From contig CAIJIZ010000227.1 of the NCBI GenBank assembly GCA_903820735.1, positions 1 through 47,045 of the forward strand: a DNA stretch of 47,045 bases, written 5' to 3'. The position numbers and the translations under genes are program-made. Positions 7,583-16,494 of this stretch are shown here, piece after piece. Position 1 is the stretch's first letter; each line of letters opens with the position of its first letter. This DNA is from an uncultured Pirellula sp. GTDB lineage: Bacteria; Planctomycetota; Planctomycetia; Pirellulales; Pirellulaceae. A model generated the notes under the pieces. That model saw nothing but the letters and a program-made list of their open reading frames with translations, made no database searches and was not told the origin of the DNA.

Positions 7583-9877
7583 TCAAAGCATATCGATCGG
7601 GTCGATATCGATCAGATACAATACGCCCTCGGGTAACTTGGTATTCGCTTGCAGTTGTTGCAATATGGAATGCAACGCTCCGGGTTGATCGGACAAAAAC
7701 ATCGCATGATACCGATAACTACCCCGCAACTTCGGTATCGGCGGCAAAGAAGGCCCCAGCACTCTAGCTTTGCAACCAAGCTTCTGCACCAATCCGCGTG
7801 CACGTGTAACGAAACTTTCCGCAAATTGCTCGACGTCTTGCTGCTGCTCACCACGAAAAATCACTCTGGCCAAGTACCCAAATGGAGGGTAACCAAAAGG
7901 CTTGCGATTCTCCAATTCCACCGCTGCATATCCCAGAAAATCATGCTGGCACGCCGCAATAATCGCTGGGTGCTCCGGGGAAAACGTCTGCACTAACACT
8001 TCCCCTGCCCGCTCGCCTCTCCCCGTCCTTCCCGCTACCTGCGTTACTAACTGAAATGTCTTCTCACCCGCACGGAAATCCGGAAAGTGCAACGTAGTAT
8101 CGGCTTGGATTACCCCCACCAACAATACGTTGGGGAAATCTAAACCCTTGGCAATCATCTGAGTACCAAGCAATATCTTCGTCCGCCCCGCACGAAAATC
8201 CGCTAGCGTCCGCTCGTGACTCCCGGGCTTGCGCATCGTGTCGGAATCCATTCGCGATAAGGTCGCATCAGGAAACATCGCTTGAACCTCTAATTCCAAA
8301 CGCTGCGTTCCTAATCCTGAATAACGAATCCCACTATGCGTGCACTTCGGACATTGCTGCGGAGCCGATATCGTGTAGTCGCAGTAATGACACATCGCCT
8401 TGTTACCGTCTCGATGAAACGTCAAAGGCAAATCGCAATCAGGACACTCCAAAACCAATCCGCAAGAAGGACACTGAACTCTCGTCGAAAACCCCCGTCG
8501 GTTTAACAACAAAATGATCTGCCCATCCTCCTCGCTGAGAACCTTCTTCATCGCTTGTACCAACGGTTGCGACAAACTGCTTCGATTGACATCGATCCGA
8601 TTGACTCTCAAATCAATCGTCCGCACCTCTGGCATCGGACGATTCAAAATTCGACGCGGCAACGATACCAATTTGTACTTACCAGTCTTCGCTCGATAAT
8701 AAGTCTCCAGCGAAGGAGTAGCAGACCCAAGCACCAGCGGTACTTTCTCCAAAAACGTCCGATGTATCGCTACATCGCGAGCATGATACCGAGGAATCTT
8801 GTCCTGCTTAAACGACCCTTCATGCTCTTCATCAAGAATCACTAAACCCAACTGCGGAACCGGCGCGAAAATCGCACTCCGAGGACCGACCACCACTTGA
8901 ACATCGCCACTTGCAATCCGCCTCCATTGAAAGTTACGCTCCGGCCCACTCATGTTCGAATGCAAAACCGCTACTGAGCGAAACCGATTCTCGAATCGAC
9001 TGCGAGTCTGCGGCGTCAAACTAATCTCTGGCACCAAGACGATCGTCTGTTTGCCAAACTGAATCGTTCGCTCAATTGCCTGCATGTAGACTTCCGTCTT
9101 ACCACTGCCGGTGACGCCATGTAAAAGAATTGTCGAATGCTCGGACGAATCCAGTGCTGAGAAAATCGTCTGCAACGCTACTCGCTGATCCGTAGTCAAC
9201 GCAGGAGGCATCCCCCCCTCAACCTCACCCTTCTTCCCATCTCCTTCATACGCCATCACTCGCTCTGTGAAAGCCTCTATGAACCCCGTCTCTCGCAACT
9301 TCTTGATAACACCATCAGAGCACTGTGCCAAATTCCTTAACTGCTCGCCCGATAAAGGCTCATCTGCAAGGATCAACTGCTGAAGCGTCTGTCGCTGCTT
9401 CGGTGGTAACGTCGCTAAAAACGCGTCGTCACTGGCGATCTCCGTCGGCCTTAGCAACAACTGATTGCGTGTCCCAGCACCCGCACGCACCCCAGCCGGT
9501 ATCACCGCTTCCATCACTTGGCCCGCCGGAACCAAATAGTATTGGCTCATCCAACGCACGAGTTCTATCAATTGAGCGCTGCACAAAGCCTCCTCATCGC
9601 AACATCGCAAAATCGACTTCAAAGCCTGCGGCCGATGCTCGGCGGTCTCCACGCCAAAAACATATCCTGTGATCTCGCGATCCCCTTTGCCCAACGGCAC
9701 TACCACCCTCATCGAAGGCATTAGCTTGCCGGCAAGCTCCTCTGGAATCCTATATGAGTAAGGACCAAAAGGGGCTTCGGGAAATACCACATGCGCGACA
9801 GGGGTTATCGACTGCGCATCGAGTTCCCAAGGTGTCTCATCGCTCGGAAACAACTCCCCCTGCCGATGCTCTCCCAT
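7583..9877 (-). CDS. priA: Primosomal helicase PriA (replication restart)
   Basis: PriA is a superfamily-2 3'-5' DNA helicase that recognises stalled forks and reloads the replicative helicase. The 764-residue protein shows a Walker A GVTGSGKTEVY (around residue 255), Walker B ILDEEHEGSFK, motif III GSATPSLET and a Zn-binding insertion with four CxxC-type pairs (CPSCGLVLECPDC, then CHYC and CPKC). The N-terminal part contains the 3'-binding domain region (VVFPEAPFGPYSYRIPEEL). The helicase C-terminal motifs GTQMIAKGLDFPNV and QVAGRTGRG are intact. It starts five bases after the stop of glyS, so the two are almost certainly co-transcribed. Length and motifs are normal for the family. Confidence 0.96.
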   Translation of the reverse strand: MGEHRQGELFPSDETPWELDAQSITPVAHVVFPEAPFGPYSYRIPEELAGKLMPSMRVVVPLGKGDREITGYVFGVETAEHRPQALKSILRCCDEEALCSAQLIELVRWMSQYYLVPAGQVMEAVIPAGVRAGAGTRNQLLLRPTEIASDDAFLATLPPKQRQTLQQLILADEPLSGEQLRNLAQCSDGVIKKLRETGFIEAFTERVMAYEGDGKKGEVEGGMPPALTTDQRVALQTIFSALDSSEHSTILLHGVTGSGKTEVYMQAIERTIQFGKQTIVLVPEISLTPQTRSRFENRFRSVAVLHSNMSGPERNFQWRRIASGDVQVVVGPRSAIFAPVPQLGLVILDEEHEGSFKQDKIPRYHARDVAIHRTFLEKVPLVLGSATPSLETYYRAKTGKYKLVSLPRRILNRPMPEVRTIDLRVNRIDVNRSSLSQPLVQAMKKVLSEEDGQIILLLNRRGFSTRVQCPSCGLVLECPDCDLPLTFHRDGNKAMCHYCDYTISAPQQCPKCTHSGIRYSGLGTQRLELEVQAMFPDATLSRMDSDTMRKPGSHERTLADFRAGRTKILLGTQMIAKGLDFPNVLLVGVIQADTTLHFPDFRAGEKTFQLVTQVAGRTGRGERAGEVLVQTFSPEHPAIIAACQHDFLGYAAVELENRKPFGYPPFGYLARVIFRGEQQQDVEQFAESFVTRARGLVQKLGCKARVLGPSLPPIPKLRGSYRYHAMFLSDQPGALHSILQQLQANTKLPEGVLYLIDIDPIDML

Positions 9878-9882
9878 CTCTA

Positions 9883-11511
9883 TTATGTACCTATTCGCTT
9901 CTCGATCTCTGCGACCACCTCATCGATACTGATGCGCCACTGCTCCATCGAATCACGCTCGCGAATGGTTACCGTGCGATCCACCAATGTCTGAGAATCG
10001 ACCGTAATGCAATAAGGCGTACCGATCTTGTCTTGTCGCCAATACCGCTTGCCGATCGCTGATTTCTCATCATAAAAAACGTTGAATTTCTTCTTCAACG
10101 CACCATAAATCTCCGCAGCAATTTCCGGCATCCCGTCTTTCTTGACCAACGGCAAAACCGCTGCTTTGTAAGGTGCAATCCGCGGATGAAAACGCATCAC
10201 AACACGTGACTCAAACTTACCTCCGGACTCCGAAGACTGAACTTCGTGATAAGCCTGACACAGAAAGGCCAACGTCGCGCGATCTGCCCCCGCCGATGGC
10301 TCAATCACATGCGGTATAAACCGCTCGTTGGTCAAGTCATCTCGATACGACAAATCCTTGCCACTCCCACGGTGACGAGGCTGCCCCTCCTCCGTCATCT
10401 CCACTTCCAACGGTCGCTTCTTCGGATCTAACTTCCCTTCGGAGTGCGACCGAAGATCGAAATCTCCACGATGCGCAATTCCCTCTAACTCACCGTATTC
10501 CCCAGGTGGCAAAAAAGGGAACGCATACTCAATGTCAGCCGTACCACACGAATAATGACTCAACTCGTCTTGCTCATGCTCTCGCAGCTTCAGCCGTTCT
10601 CCATCAAGTCCCAAATCTTTGTACCACTGCAGACGACGATTTCTCCAATACTGATACCAGTCTGACGACTGACCAGGATGACAGAAAAACTCGATCTCCA
10701 TCTGCTCAAACTCGCGAGACCTAAAAGTAAAATTCCGAGGAGTGATCTCGTTGCGAAAACTCTTCCCAACCTGCGCTACTCCAAACGGGACACGTATCCG
10801 CGTCGAGTCGACGACATTCTTAAAGTTAACGAATATACCTTGCGCTGTCTCCGGACGCAGAAAAGCTGCACCCTCCTCGCCGCTCAATGCACCGACATAC
10901 GTCTTGAACATCAAATTGAACTCGCGTGGGTCCGTCAATGTTCCTAACTCGTCGGTATCCGGCCCCAATACCACCCCACGGTCCTCAGCAGTCAACTTAT
11001 CGAACGTCAACACTCGATCTTCAAACTGTAATTTCTCCAAATCTTTCGAACGCAAATTGAAAAACTTCAACGCCCGTCGTGATATATCCTCACGCTCATG
11101 CTCCGGCTCGGCCATCGTGGTAACGAAAATCCGCTGCGCATCACGCGCAACCCACTGCCCACGAAGTTGATCAAATCGATATCGCTTCTTGGACTTGCGA
11201 CAATCGACCATGTAATCGTGAAACAAATCGTAATGCCCAGAACACTTCCAAACCTGCGGATGCATGATGATCGTGCAGTCCAAACCAACCATGTCGTAGG
11301 TGCTCGGCGCTTGTGCCGGCTGAACCAACTCATTGTGGTTCTGACACATATCCTTCCACCAAGCCTCCTTGATGTTTCGCTTCAACTCCACTCCCAATGG
11401 CCCGTAATCCCAAAAACCATTAAGCCCACCGTAGATCTCACTGGACTGAAACAAAAATCCATTCGCTTTGCAATGCGCAACAAGCTTGTCCATCAAGTTT
11501 TCAACTGCCAT
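9883..11511 (-). CDS. glyS: Glycyl-tRNA synthetase, dimeric (alpha2) type
   Basis: This enzyme charges tRNA-Gly. The 542-residue protein is the single-chain class II type found in many bacteria and in eukaryotes, not the alpha/beta heterotetramer. Visible signatures are GFWDYGPLGVELKRNI near the N-terminus, motif 2 region KSFRNEITPRNFTFRSREFEQMEIEFF, and the C-terminal anticodon-binding domain (RIAPYKAAVLPLVKK). The start ATG at 11511 matches the family N-terminus (MAVENLMDKLVAHCK); the frame extends 20 codons further upstream without homology. No clear Shine-Dalgarno sequence precedes it. priA follows with a 5-bp gap. Confidence 0.96.
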   Translation of the reverse strand: MAVENLMDKLVAHCKANGFLFQSSEIYGGLNGFWDYGPLGVELKRNIKEAWWKDMCQNHNELVQPAQAPSTYDMVGLDCTIIMHPQVWKCSGHYDLFHDYMVDCRKSKKRYRFDQLRGQWVARDAQRIFVTTMAEPEHEREDISRRALKFFNLRSKDLEKLQFEDRVLTFDKLTAEDRGVVLGPDTDELGTLTDPREFNLMFKTYVGALSGEEGAAFLRPETAQGIFVNFKNVVDSTRIRVPFGVAQVGKSFRNEITPRNFTFRSREFEQMEIEFFCHPGQSSDWYQYWRNRRLQWYKDLGLDGERLKLREHEQDELSHYSCGTADIEYAFPFLPPGEYGELEGIAHRGDFDLRSHSEGKLDPKKRPLEVEMTEEGQPRHRGSGKDLSYRDDLTNERFIPHVIEPSAGADRATLAFLCQAYHEVQSSESGGKFESRVVMRFHPRIAPYKAAVLPLVKKDGMPEIAAEIYGALKKKFNVFYDEKSAIGKRYWRQDKIGTPYCITVDSQTLVDRTVTIRERDSMEQWRISIDEVVAEIEKRIGT

Positions 11512-11637
11512 GGTGTTTATGCGATGTGCCACTCTAAATGGCACCAATAGTGAAACGAATGAAAACAACAATCCAAGGAAACCAACACTAGCTGTTCTCT
11601 ATCCAGTATAGCAACAGCAATGATCTTCGCCGAACTC

Positions 11638-12537
11638 TTATGACGGCTTTTGTGCCACCAAGACCCTCGGCAAACCAGCCAAATCCTTCACCTGACGAAT
11701 CTCTCGCCATCGACCAGTCACTTCCAATAACTTCTGACAAGCAGCCGCGATCATCGGCGAATGCTCGAAAATAATCCACCCGCCAGGCTTCAACCGATCC
11801 CACCCCTGATCGATCAACCGCTCGATAATCTCCGTCCCCAACTCTCCCGATACCAACGCTAACTTCGGCTCAAAATCTCGAACGCTTTTTTCAAGCTTCT
11901 GAAACTCAGACTCCGAAACATAAGGCGGATTGCTCAAAACAAAATCGCACGAGCTCGGTTCAATCGGCCCCAACAAATCACCCTCAATGCACTCGACTAT
12001 CCCGCTGAGTTGATGCCGCTGAGCATTGAGCTTCGCCACACCTAAAGCCTCTGGTGAAATGTCCACAGCTGCGACAGATAGCTCTTTACCCAATCGCAAA
12101 CCTTCCTTCGCTATCGTCACCGCGATACACCCTGACCCCGTGCACACATCCACCACCCGAACTAAACCCACTCGCTTCTTCAAACGATCTAAACACTCAA
12201 TAACAATGTGCTCGGTCTCTCCTCGCGGTATCAAACAATTCTTGTTGACCTCAAACGTTAAGGAGTAAAACTCCTTCTGACCAACCAAATAAGCTACCGG
12301 CTCGCCCGCAGCTCGACGCTTGACCATCTCCCGAAACACCGCTTTTACTTCCTCCGGTGGCTCTTCGCTAAACGCTGCGTAGAGATCAATCCGCTTGCAC
12401 TTCCTCGCATGCGCGAATAACACCTCGGCATCAAGCCTCGGAGAACTCGATCCGTGCTTCTTCAAATGCTCGGTTGTCCACTGAAGCATCCGAAGAATCG
12501 TCCAAGGCTCGTTCGGGGTCGTACTTGTCTCACTCAT
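11638..12537 (-). CDS. prmC: Release-factor glutamine methyltransferase PrmC
   Basis: PrmC methylates the glutamine of the GGQ motif of release factors RF1 and RF2, using SAM. The 299-residue protein has the catalytic NPPY (VLSNPPYVSESE), a SAM-binding VVDVCTGSGCIAV, and an N-terminal helical domain (WTILRMLQWTTEHLKKHGSSSPRLDAEVL). Start ATG 12537 fits the family; the upstream open frame encodes a repeat-derived peptide. A GGGA lies about 12 bases and AAGG about 1-4 bases upstream, so the ribosome site is not ideal. prfA, whose product is its substrate, lies just upstream on the same strand, a conserved arrangement. Confidence 0.95.
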   Translation of the reverse strand: MSETSTTPNEPWTILRMLQWTTEHLKKHGSSSPRLDAEVLFAHARKCKRIDLYAAFSEEPPEEVKAVFREMVKRRAAGEPVAYLVGQKEFYSLTFEVNKNCLIPRGETEHIVIECLDRLKKRVGLVRVVDVCTGSGCIAVTIAKEGLRLGKELSVAAVDISPEALGVAKLNAQRHQLSGIVECIEGDLLGPIEPSSCDFVLSNPPYVSESEFQKLEKSVRDFEPKLALVSGELGTEIIERLIDQGWDRLKPGGWIIFEHSPMIAAACQKLLEVTGRWREIRQVKDLAGLPRVLVAQKPS

Positions 12538-12582
12538 GCCTTGCCACTTCCCTGCTCGATATCCATGACTCTCGGTATTCAC

Positions 12583-12655
12583 CACACCCGATATTCGCCA
12601 CACCGGCCACGCAGCACACCGGCCACGCAGCACACCGGCCACGCAGCACACCGGC
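12583..12655. repeat. 16-bp tandem repeat between prfA and prmC
   Basis: Three perfect copies of CACACCGGCCACGCAG (12599-12614, 12615-12630, 12631-12646) are followed by a 9-bp partial copy (12647-12655) and preceded by one degenerate copy (12583-12598). The array lies in the 138-bp gap between prfA and prmC. It lacks spacers, so it is not a CRISPR. Confidence 0.95.
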
Positions 12656-12675
12656 AACTCTGTGCACCAGCTACC

Positions 12676-13752
12676 TTACGCCGCTTCGTCGTCTCGCAAC
12701 ATCGAGCGCTCATACTCAAGCAACGCTGCTGCGACAGGCGCTAAATCACCTGTCATGACATGGTCTAGTTTATAAAGGGTCAAATTGATGCGGTGATCGG
12801 TAAGACGGTTCTGCGGGAAATTATAAGTCCTAATCCGCTCCGATCGATCCCCAGACCCAATCAGCGACATCCGCTCCTTCGAACGCTCCTTCCGCTCTGT
12901 CTCTCGCTTCGCTTCATATAATCGCGTCTTCAACACCCGTATCGCCTTCGCCAAATTCTTGTGCTGACTCTTCTCGTCCTGACACTGCACTACAATTCCA
13001 GTCTCCAAGTGCGTCAGTCGAATCGCTGACTCAGTCTTGTTAACGTGCTGTCCACCAGGCCCCGACGCACAGAACTTATCCAATCGATAATCCTCAGGCT
13101 TCAAGTCGATCTCGATGTCCTCCGGTTCAGGCATCACAGCAACTGTAGCCGCCGATGTATGCACTCGACCCTGCGCCTCAGTCTCAGGTACCCGCTGGAC
13201 GCGATGCCCACCACTCTCAAACTGCAACTCGCGATACGCACCATCCCCCTCAATCGAAAGGATCACTTCCTTAAATCCACCCCGCTCTGAAATGCTCGAG
13301 TCCATCACCTCGAACTTCCAACCCCTGATTTCTGCGTATCGACGATACATCTCAAACAAATCACGTGCGAATAATGCAGCCTCCTCACCACCTGTACCCG
13401 CTCGGACTTCCATCACACATCGTGTCCGATTCGCATCATCCCCACCAACCGATAACTCTAACAACTCATCCCAGATCCTCTCGCGCTCCTCGCGTATCCC
13501 CTTCGTTTCCTCCTCTGCCATCTGCCGCTCATCCGGATCTGCCGAAGCCAACATCGGGGCTAAATCACGCAAATCCTCCGAGAGTTTCTTGTAACGGCGA
13601 TACTTCAACGCTGTCTTCGACAAACCACCATGCTCACGCAAGATATTCGCCATATTGCCGGTCTCTCCCGACAATACCGACGGATCAGACATCATCTGCT
13701 CAAGCTCTGTAAATCGCCCTAGCGTCTGCTCAAGTTGATCTCGGATTTTCAT
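12676..13752 (-). CDS. prfA: Peptide chain release factor 1
   Basis: RF1 terminates translation at UAA and UAG. The 358-residue protein carries the catalytic GGQ loop ([17 protein letters not shown]), the codon-recognition P-x-T motif in the form PET ([14 protein letters not shown]; many family members have PAT), and an N-terminal coiled domain. The start ATG 13752 is preceded by GGAGTAGGG. The longer open frame starting at 13842 would read through a strong terminator hairpin, so I reject it. It is followed by prmC on the same strand, and rpmE lies upstream. Confidence 0.96.
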   Translation of the reverse strand: MKIRDQLEQTLGRFTELEQMMSDPSVLSGETGNMANILREHGGLSKTALKYRRYKKLSEDLRDLAPMLASADPDERQMAEEETKGIREERERIWDELLELSVGGDDANRTRCVMEVRAGTGGEEAALFARDLFEMYRRYAEIRGWKFEVMDSSISERGGFKEVILSIEGDGAYRELQFESGGHRVQRVPETEAQGRVHTSAATVAVMPEPEDIEIDLKPEDYRLDKFCASGPGGQHVNKTESAIRLTHLETGIVVQCQDEKSQHKNLAKAIRVLKTRLYEAKRETERKERSKERMSLIGSGDRSERIRTYNFPQNRLTDHRINLTLYKLDHVMTGDLAPVAAALLEYERSMLRDDEAA

Positions 13753-13799
13753 TTCGACCCTACTCCCAATCTCTTCAGTCGCCCCACAACCACAGAAGC

Positions 13800-13839
13800 A
13801 AAAAAAAACGCTGCAAGTTGCTTCGGCAATCTCGCAGCG
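13800..13839 (-). terminator. Intrinsic terminator downstream of rpmE
   Basis: On the minus strand an outer stem CGCTGC/GCAGCG encloses TTGC-CGAA-GCAA (a TTCG-type loop read on the plus strand), immediately followed by nine T residues (plus-strand A-run 13800-13808). This is a textbook rho-independent terminator, placed between rpmE and prfA. Confidence 0.85.
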
Positions 13840-13900
13840 CACTGAATTTTAGATTGCCATCGACGCTGGGCTATCACACCAGCCTAACGCGATGGAACAG

Positions 13901-14146
13901 CTACTTCTTCTTCGGAGCAGGCTTCTTCGACGAGAGACTCGCATAAGTCCCAGCAGCAAACTTGTTCTGGAACTTCTCAATCCGCCCCGCCGTGTCGACG
14001 AACTTCAACTTGCCCGTGTAAAAAGGATGGCAAACATTGCAAATGTCAACCTTCAACTCTTTACGCGTGCTTCGAGTCGAAAAACTGTTACCGCAACCGC
14101 AGGTTACTTTGGTCTCGAAGTACTTTGGATGAATGCCGTCTTTCAT
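13901..14146 (-). CDS. rpmE: 50S ribosomal protein L31 (type C+)
   Basis: This large-subunit protein bridges the subunits. The 81-residue protein has the zinc-binding cysteines of the C+ form (TCGCGNSF and [11 protein letters not shown]) and the family start MKDGIHPKY. The ATG at 14146 is chosen over a TTG two codons earlier; GGGA lies about eight bases upstream. The Lys-rich tail ([10 protein letters not shown]) is longer than in many homologues. rpmE-prfA-prmC order is common in bacteria, but here a terminator follows rpmE directly. Confidence 0.95.
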   Translation of the reverse strand: MKDGIHPKYFETKVTCGCGNSFSTRSTRKELKVDICNVCHPFYTGKLKFVDTAGRIEKFQNKFAAGTYASLSSKKPAPKKK

Positions 14147-14526
14147 GATCAATTCCCACGGTTGTGGCGATGTTCAAAATGTAATGTTGGTCGCAGAGCC
14201 CAAGCTCTCGAAATTGCAACCGCAGAAGCACAACAACGTAATTCCTCGCGATTCACAATTCAAGCCGGAAAGTTATAGTCGATTCGGCTTTCAAGGCAAC
14301 TTCAATTCACCGGAAACCCAAAAAGTCTCGCTCTACCCACCCTGACCACTTACACACAATCGAATAACCAACGGACGAAACCAAGGCCTAAAAAGCCATA
14401 AACCTCTTGGAAATAGGGACTTAGATAAAACCTCCGCAAGCTACCCCGAATCCACTGATCCCCCCAACCCTAGCGATTGATCGCCCACCAGAAGGACCAA
14501 CTGGACTCAGTACGAACCAGCACGAC
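14147..14526. other. Intergenic region upstream of rpmE
   Basis: No credible gene lies in this 380-bp gap. It contains a candidate minus-strand promoter for rpmE (14272-14299). The rest, up to the end of the toroid protein gene, shows no feature I recognise. Confidence 0.5.
14272..14299 (-). promoter_or_regulatory. Candidate sigma-70-type promoter for rpmE
   Basis: On the minus strand TTGCCT (14294-14299) and TATAAC (14272-14277) are separated by 16 bases. Transcription would start about 120 bp before rpmE, leaving room for a leader. This is based on consensus likeness only. Confidence 0.35.
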
Positions 14527-16206
14527 TCAGTAAGACAACGGTGAATACTGCCCCCGCCAAGCATTCAACAACGCCGCACTCGCCCAAGCCGTCCCCATCA
14601 TCGAAATGAACTGATCGCTCTCATAGGGATCTCCATTGTCAAAATACTCCTGCACCGGCGTCGCTCGACTCGATACATGCCACGACCCATCCACCCCCTG
14701 AGTCCCCTTCAAATACCTCAACCCCCGAAGATGATACTTGAAGAACACGAAAGCAGGACGGTTATCCCCAAGCCCAACCCGTCCCCCAAGCCCAGGCGGT
14801 CCCCCAGGCCCAACGCCTCCCACAGGCCCAGCACCTCCCTCAAGCCCAGCACCTCCTCCAGGCCCAGCACCTCCTCCAGGCCCAGCACCTCCTCCAGGCC
14901 CAGCACCTCCTCCAGGCCCAGCACCCCATCGAGGACGCCCCCCCAACACAAAGCGCTGACTTCCAACTCCCCCACTAGCCATACCGACATCTCTTTCACT
15001 ATACACCTCCCCCAACACGATCAACGACATCCCGGTGGAATAAGCTTCACTCTCTAGCCCCGCTCCCTGGCCCCATCCACCATCAGAATTTTGGGCCTCA
15101 ATCAATCTACGCCCCATGTCATTCAATCCCCGCTTGCGGTCAGCTCGAAAGATCTCCACAACCTCTTGCCGAGAATAATTCTTCTTCAACCACGCTCTCC
15201 ATGCATCACTCATCGCAAGCTGAACCATCCCTGTATCCGTCATCACGTATTTATTGAAAACCCAGTCATAGTCGTAGTCGGAAAATCCGAAAAAGTTACC
15301 GAGCGTTTTCGCCCCCCCCGGGCGTGCCCCCTTCGGATCTACTGGGGTTTCCTCAAGCCGTGATTCGACAAACAAATCCTTGTCTAATTCCAAATTGGCG
15401 TTCAGCTTCGGATTCGGAGGGCCGCCAATTAGCCAAGCCCCACTCGCGACCAACTCCGACGCCACAAAACGACGAAGAACACTCCCGAGCCACAACAAAC
15501 CACAACTATCCTCCGTCGACTTTGGCGATTCATGTCGGACATACCAAACCATCGCGCGAAAAATCGACTCCCGCATCGCAACCCGATCCAACTCGGTTAA
15601 GTCGGGATCCTCAATATGATTTACTAAACTAGAAACCACCAAGGCCGTTGCAATCAAGTCGCTTGATGAGGCCGGCGGACGATGCGAATGAATCCTCCAA
15701 AATCCACCCGGCTGCTGGGTCGCAATCCCCTTGCGCAACAAACCCTGCTTCAGAGATCCCATCTCTCCATTCCCCAAATCCATCGTCCACATGGCATACC
15801 CAAGCGTTAGGCCGCGCCCATCGAAATCCTCCGAATCCGACACCGCGGCCAAATCCCGCCCAAGACTAGCCTTGCTAAACTGCTCAATCCTCTCCATCGA
15901 CTCGCGGTTCTCGCTCTGCCCCTGAACCGCATCCCCCATCCTTATGGCAAACAACGGCAATGCCTGATGATGACAAGAAAAACAATCCCGATGCTTCGGG
16001 TAATTCGCCACTCCCCGCTTCAATATCTCCAATCCCCGACGCCCCGACTCACCAAACTCGGCAAAATCCTTCCGCGATCTTTGCTCCGCAAGCGACTCCC
16101 TAGCCTCGCCTCCGATGCCTACCTCACCCTCCTGCGGGAACCCCTGTGCCTTCCCAATGATGCCCGACATTGCCCATAAAAGTACCAACAGTGCAAGCTT
16201 GTTCAT
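14527..16206 (-). CDS. Exported prenyltransferase/terpene-cyclase-like toroid protein with CxxCH motif
   Basis: Function unknown. The 559-residue protein has a signal peptide (MNKLALLVLLWAMSGIIGKAQG), then a C-F-S-C-H motif (DCFSCHHQALPLFAIRMGDA) of c-type haem form, followed by repeats typical of alpha-alpha toroid proteins, including QW-like segments (QQPGGFWRIHS, AQNSDGGWGQG, TQGVDGSWHVS). Between residues of about 430 and 475 a glycine/proline-rich low-complexity stretch (GAGPGG units) interrupts the domain. The DxDD-type acid motif of squalene-hopene cyclases was not found, so catalysis of cyclisation is doubtful. The start at 16206 is fixed by a strong GAGGAG eight bases upstream. I recall similar CxxCH toroid proteins in planctomycetes. 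The gene is divergent from yajC. Confidence 0.7.
   Translation of the reverse strand: MNKLALLVLLWAMSGIIGKAQGFPQEGEVGIGGEARESLAEQRSRKDFAEFGESGRRGLEILKRGVANYPKHRDCFSCHHQALPLFAIRMGDAVQGQSENRESMERIEQFSKASLGRDLAAVSDSEDFDGRGLTLGYAMWTMDLGNGEMGSLKQGLLRKGIATQQPGGFWRIHSHRPPASSSDLIATALVVSSLVNHIEDPDLTELDRVAMRESIFRAMVWYVRHESPKSTEDSCGLLWLGSVLRRFVASELVASGAWLIGGPPNPKLNANLELDKDLFVESRLEETPVDPKGARPGGAKTLGNFFGFSDYDYDWVFNKYVMTDTGMVQLAMSDAWRAWLKKNYSRQEVVEIFRADRKRGLNDMGRRLIEAQNSDGGWGQGAGLESEAYSTGMSLIVLGEVYSERDVGMASGGVGSQRFVLGGRPRWGAGPGGGAGPGGGAGPGGGAGPGGGAGLEGGAGPVGGVGPGGPPGLGGRVGLGDNRPAFVFFKYHLRGLRYLKGTQGVDGSWHVSSRATPVQEYFDNGDPYESDQFISMMGTAWASAALLNAWRGQYSPLSY
14795..14920. repeat. 18-bp coding tandem repeat (Gly/Pro-rich)
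   Basis: Four perfect copies of GCACCTCCTCCAGGCCCA (plus strand, 14849-14920) are preceded by three degenerate copies (14795-14848). Read on the coding minus strand they encode GAGPGG-like units in the toroid protein. All frames stay open across the repeat, which explains spurious ORFs here. Confidence 0.9.
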
Positions 16207-16209
16207 GAT

Positions 16210-16220
16210 CCCCCCTCCTC
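16210..16220 (-). promoter_or_regulatory. Strong Shine-Dalgarno site of the toroid protein gene
   Basis: The minus strand reads GAGGAGGGGGG just before ATG 16206. It decides this start over one 13 codons upstream. Confidence 0.6.
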
Positions 16221-16494
16221 GGAACAACCCACGCCCAGTAACCATACTAATAATACGCCAAGAGTATTAAAAAATCAAAACCTGCCGACAGCCTAAATCC
16301 TCGCTTGCAGCTCGCTCCAATCCCCCCAAAAATGCCCCCCAACGAGCCATTGGGACATTTGCACTTAGATCCCCGGTTGGACTTGTGACCTTTTTTCAAT
16401 CCCCGTAAACTGCTTCGTTCTTGTAAATTACTCGATTCCTGAGACTTACATCCCACACGTAACACCCACCTACCCAATCAGACACTCGCCTCCT

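Noticed and set aside
12583-12655. Short repeats resembling a CRISPR array
   Set aside because: The units are directly adjacent without spacers and no cas genes are near.
13753-13842. Earlier start of prfA at 13842
   Set aside because: It would read through the terminator hairpin; the family start is at 13752.
14677-15057. Plus-strand and minus-strand frames across the Gly/Pro repeat (for example 14718-14999)
   Set aside because: They are open only because the 18-bp repeat has no stops in any frame; the real gene is the minus-strand toroid protein.
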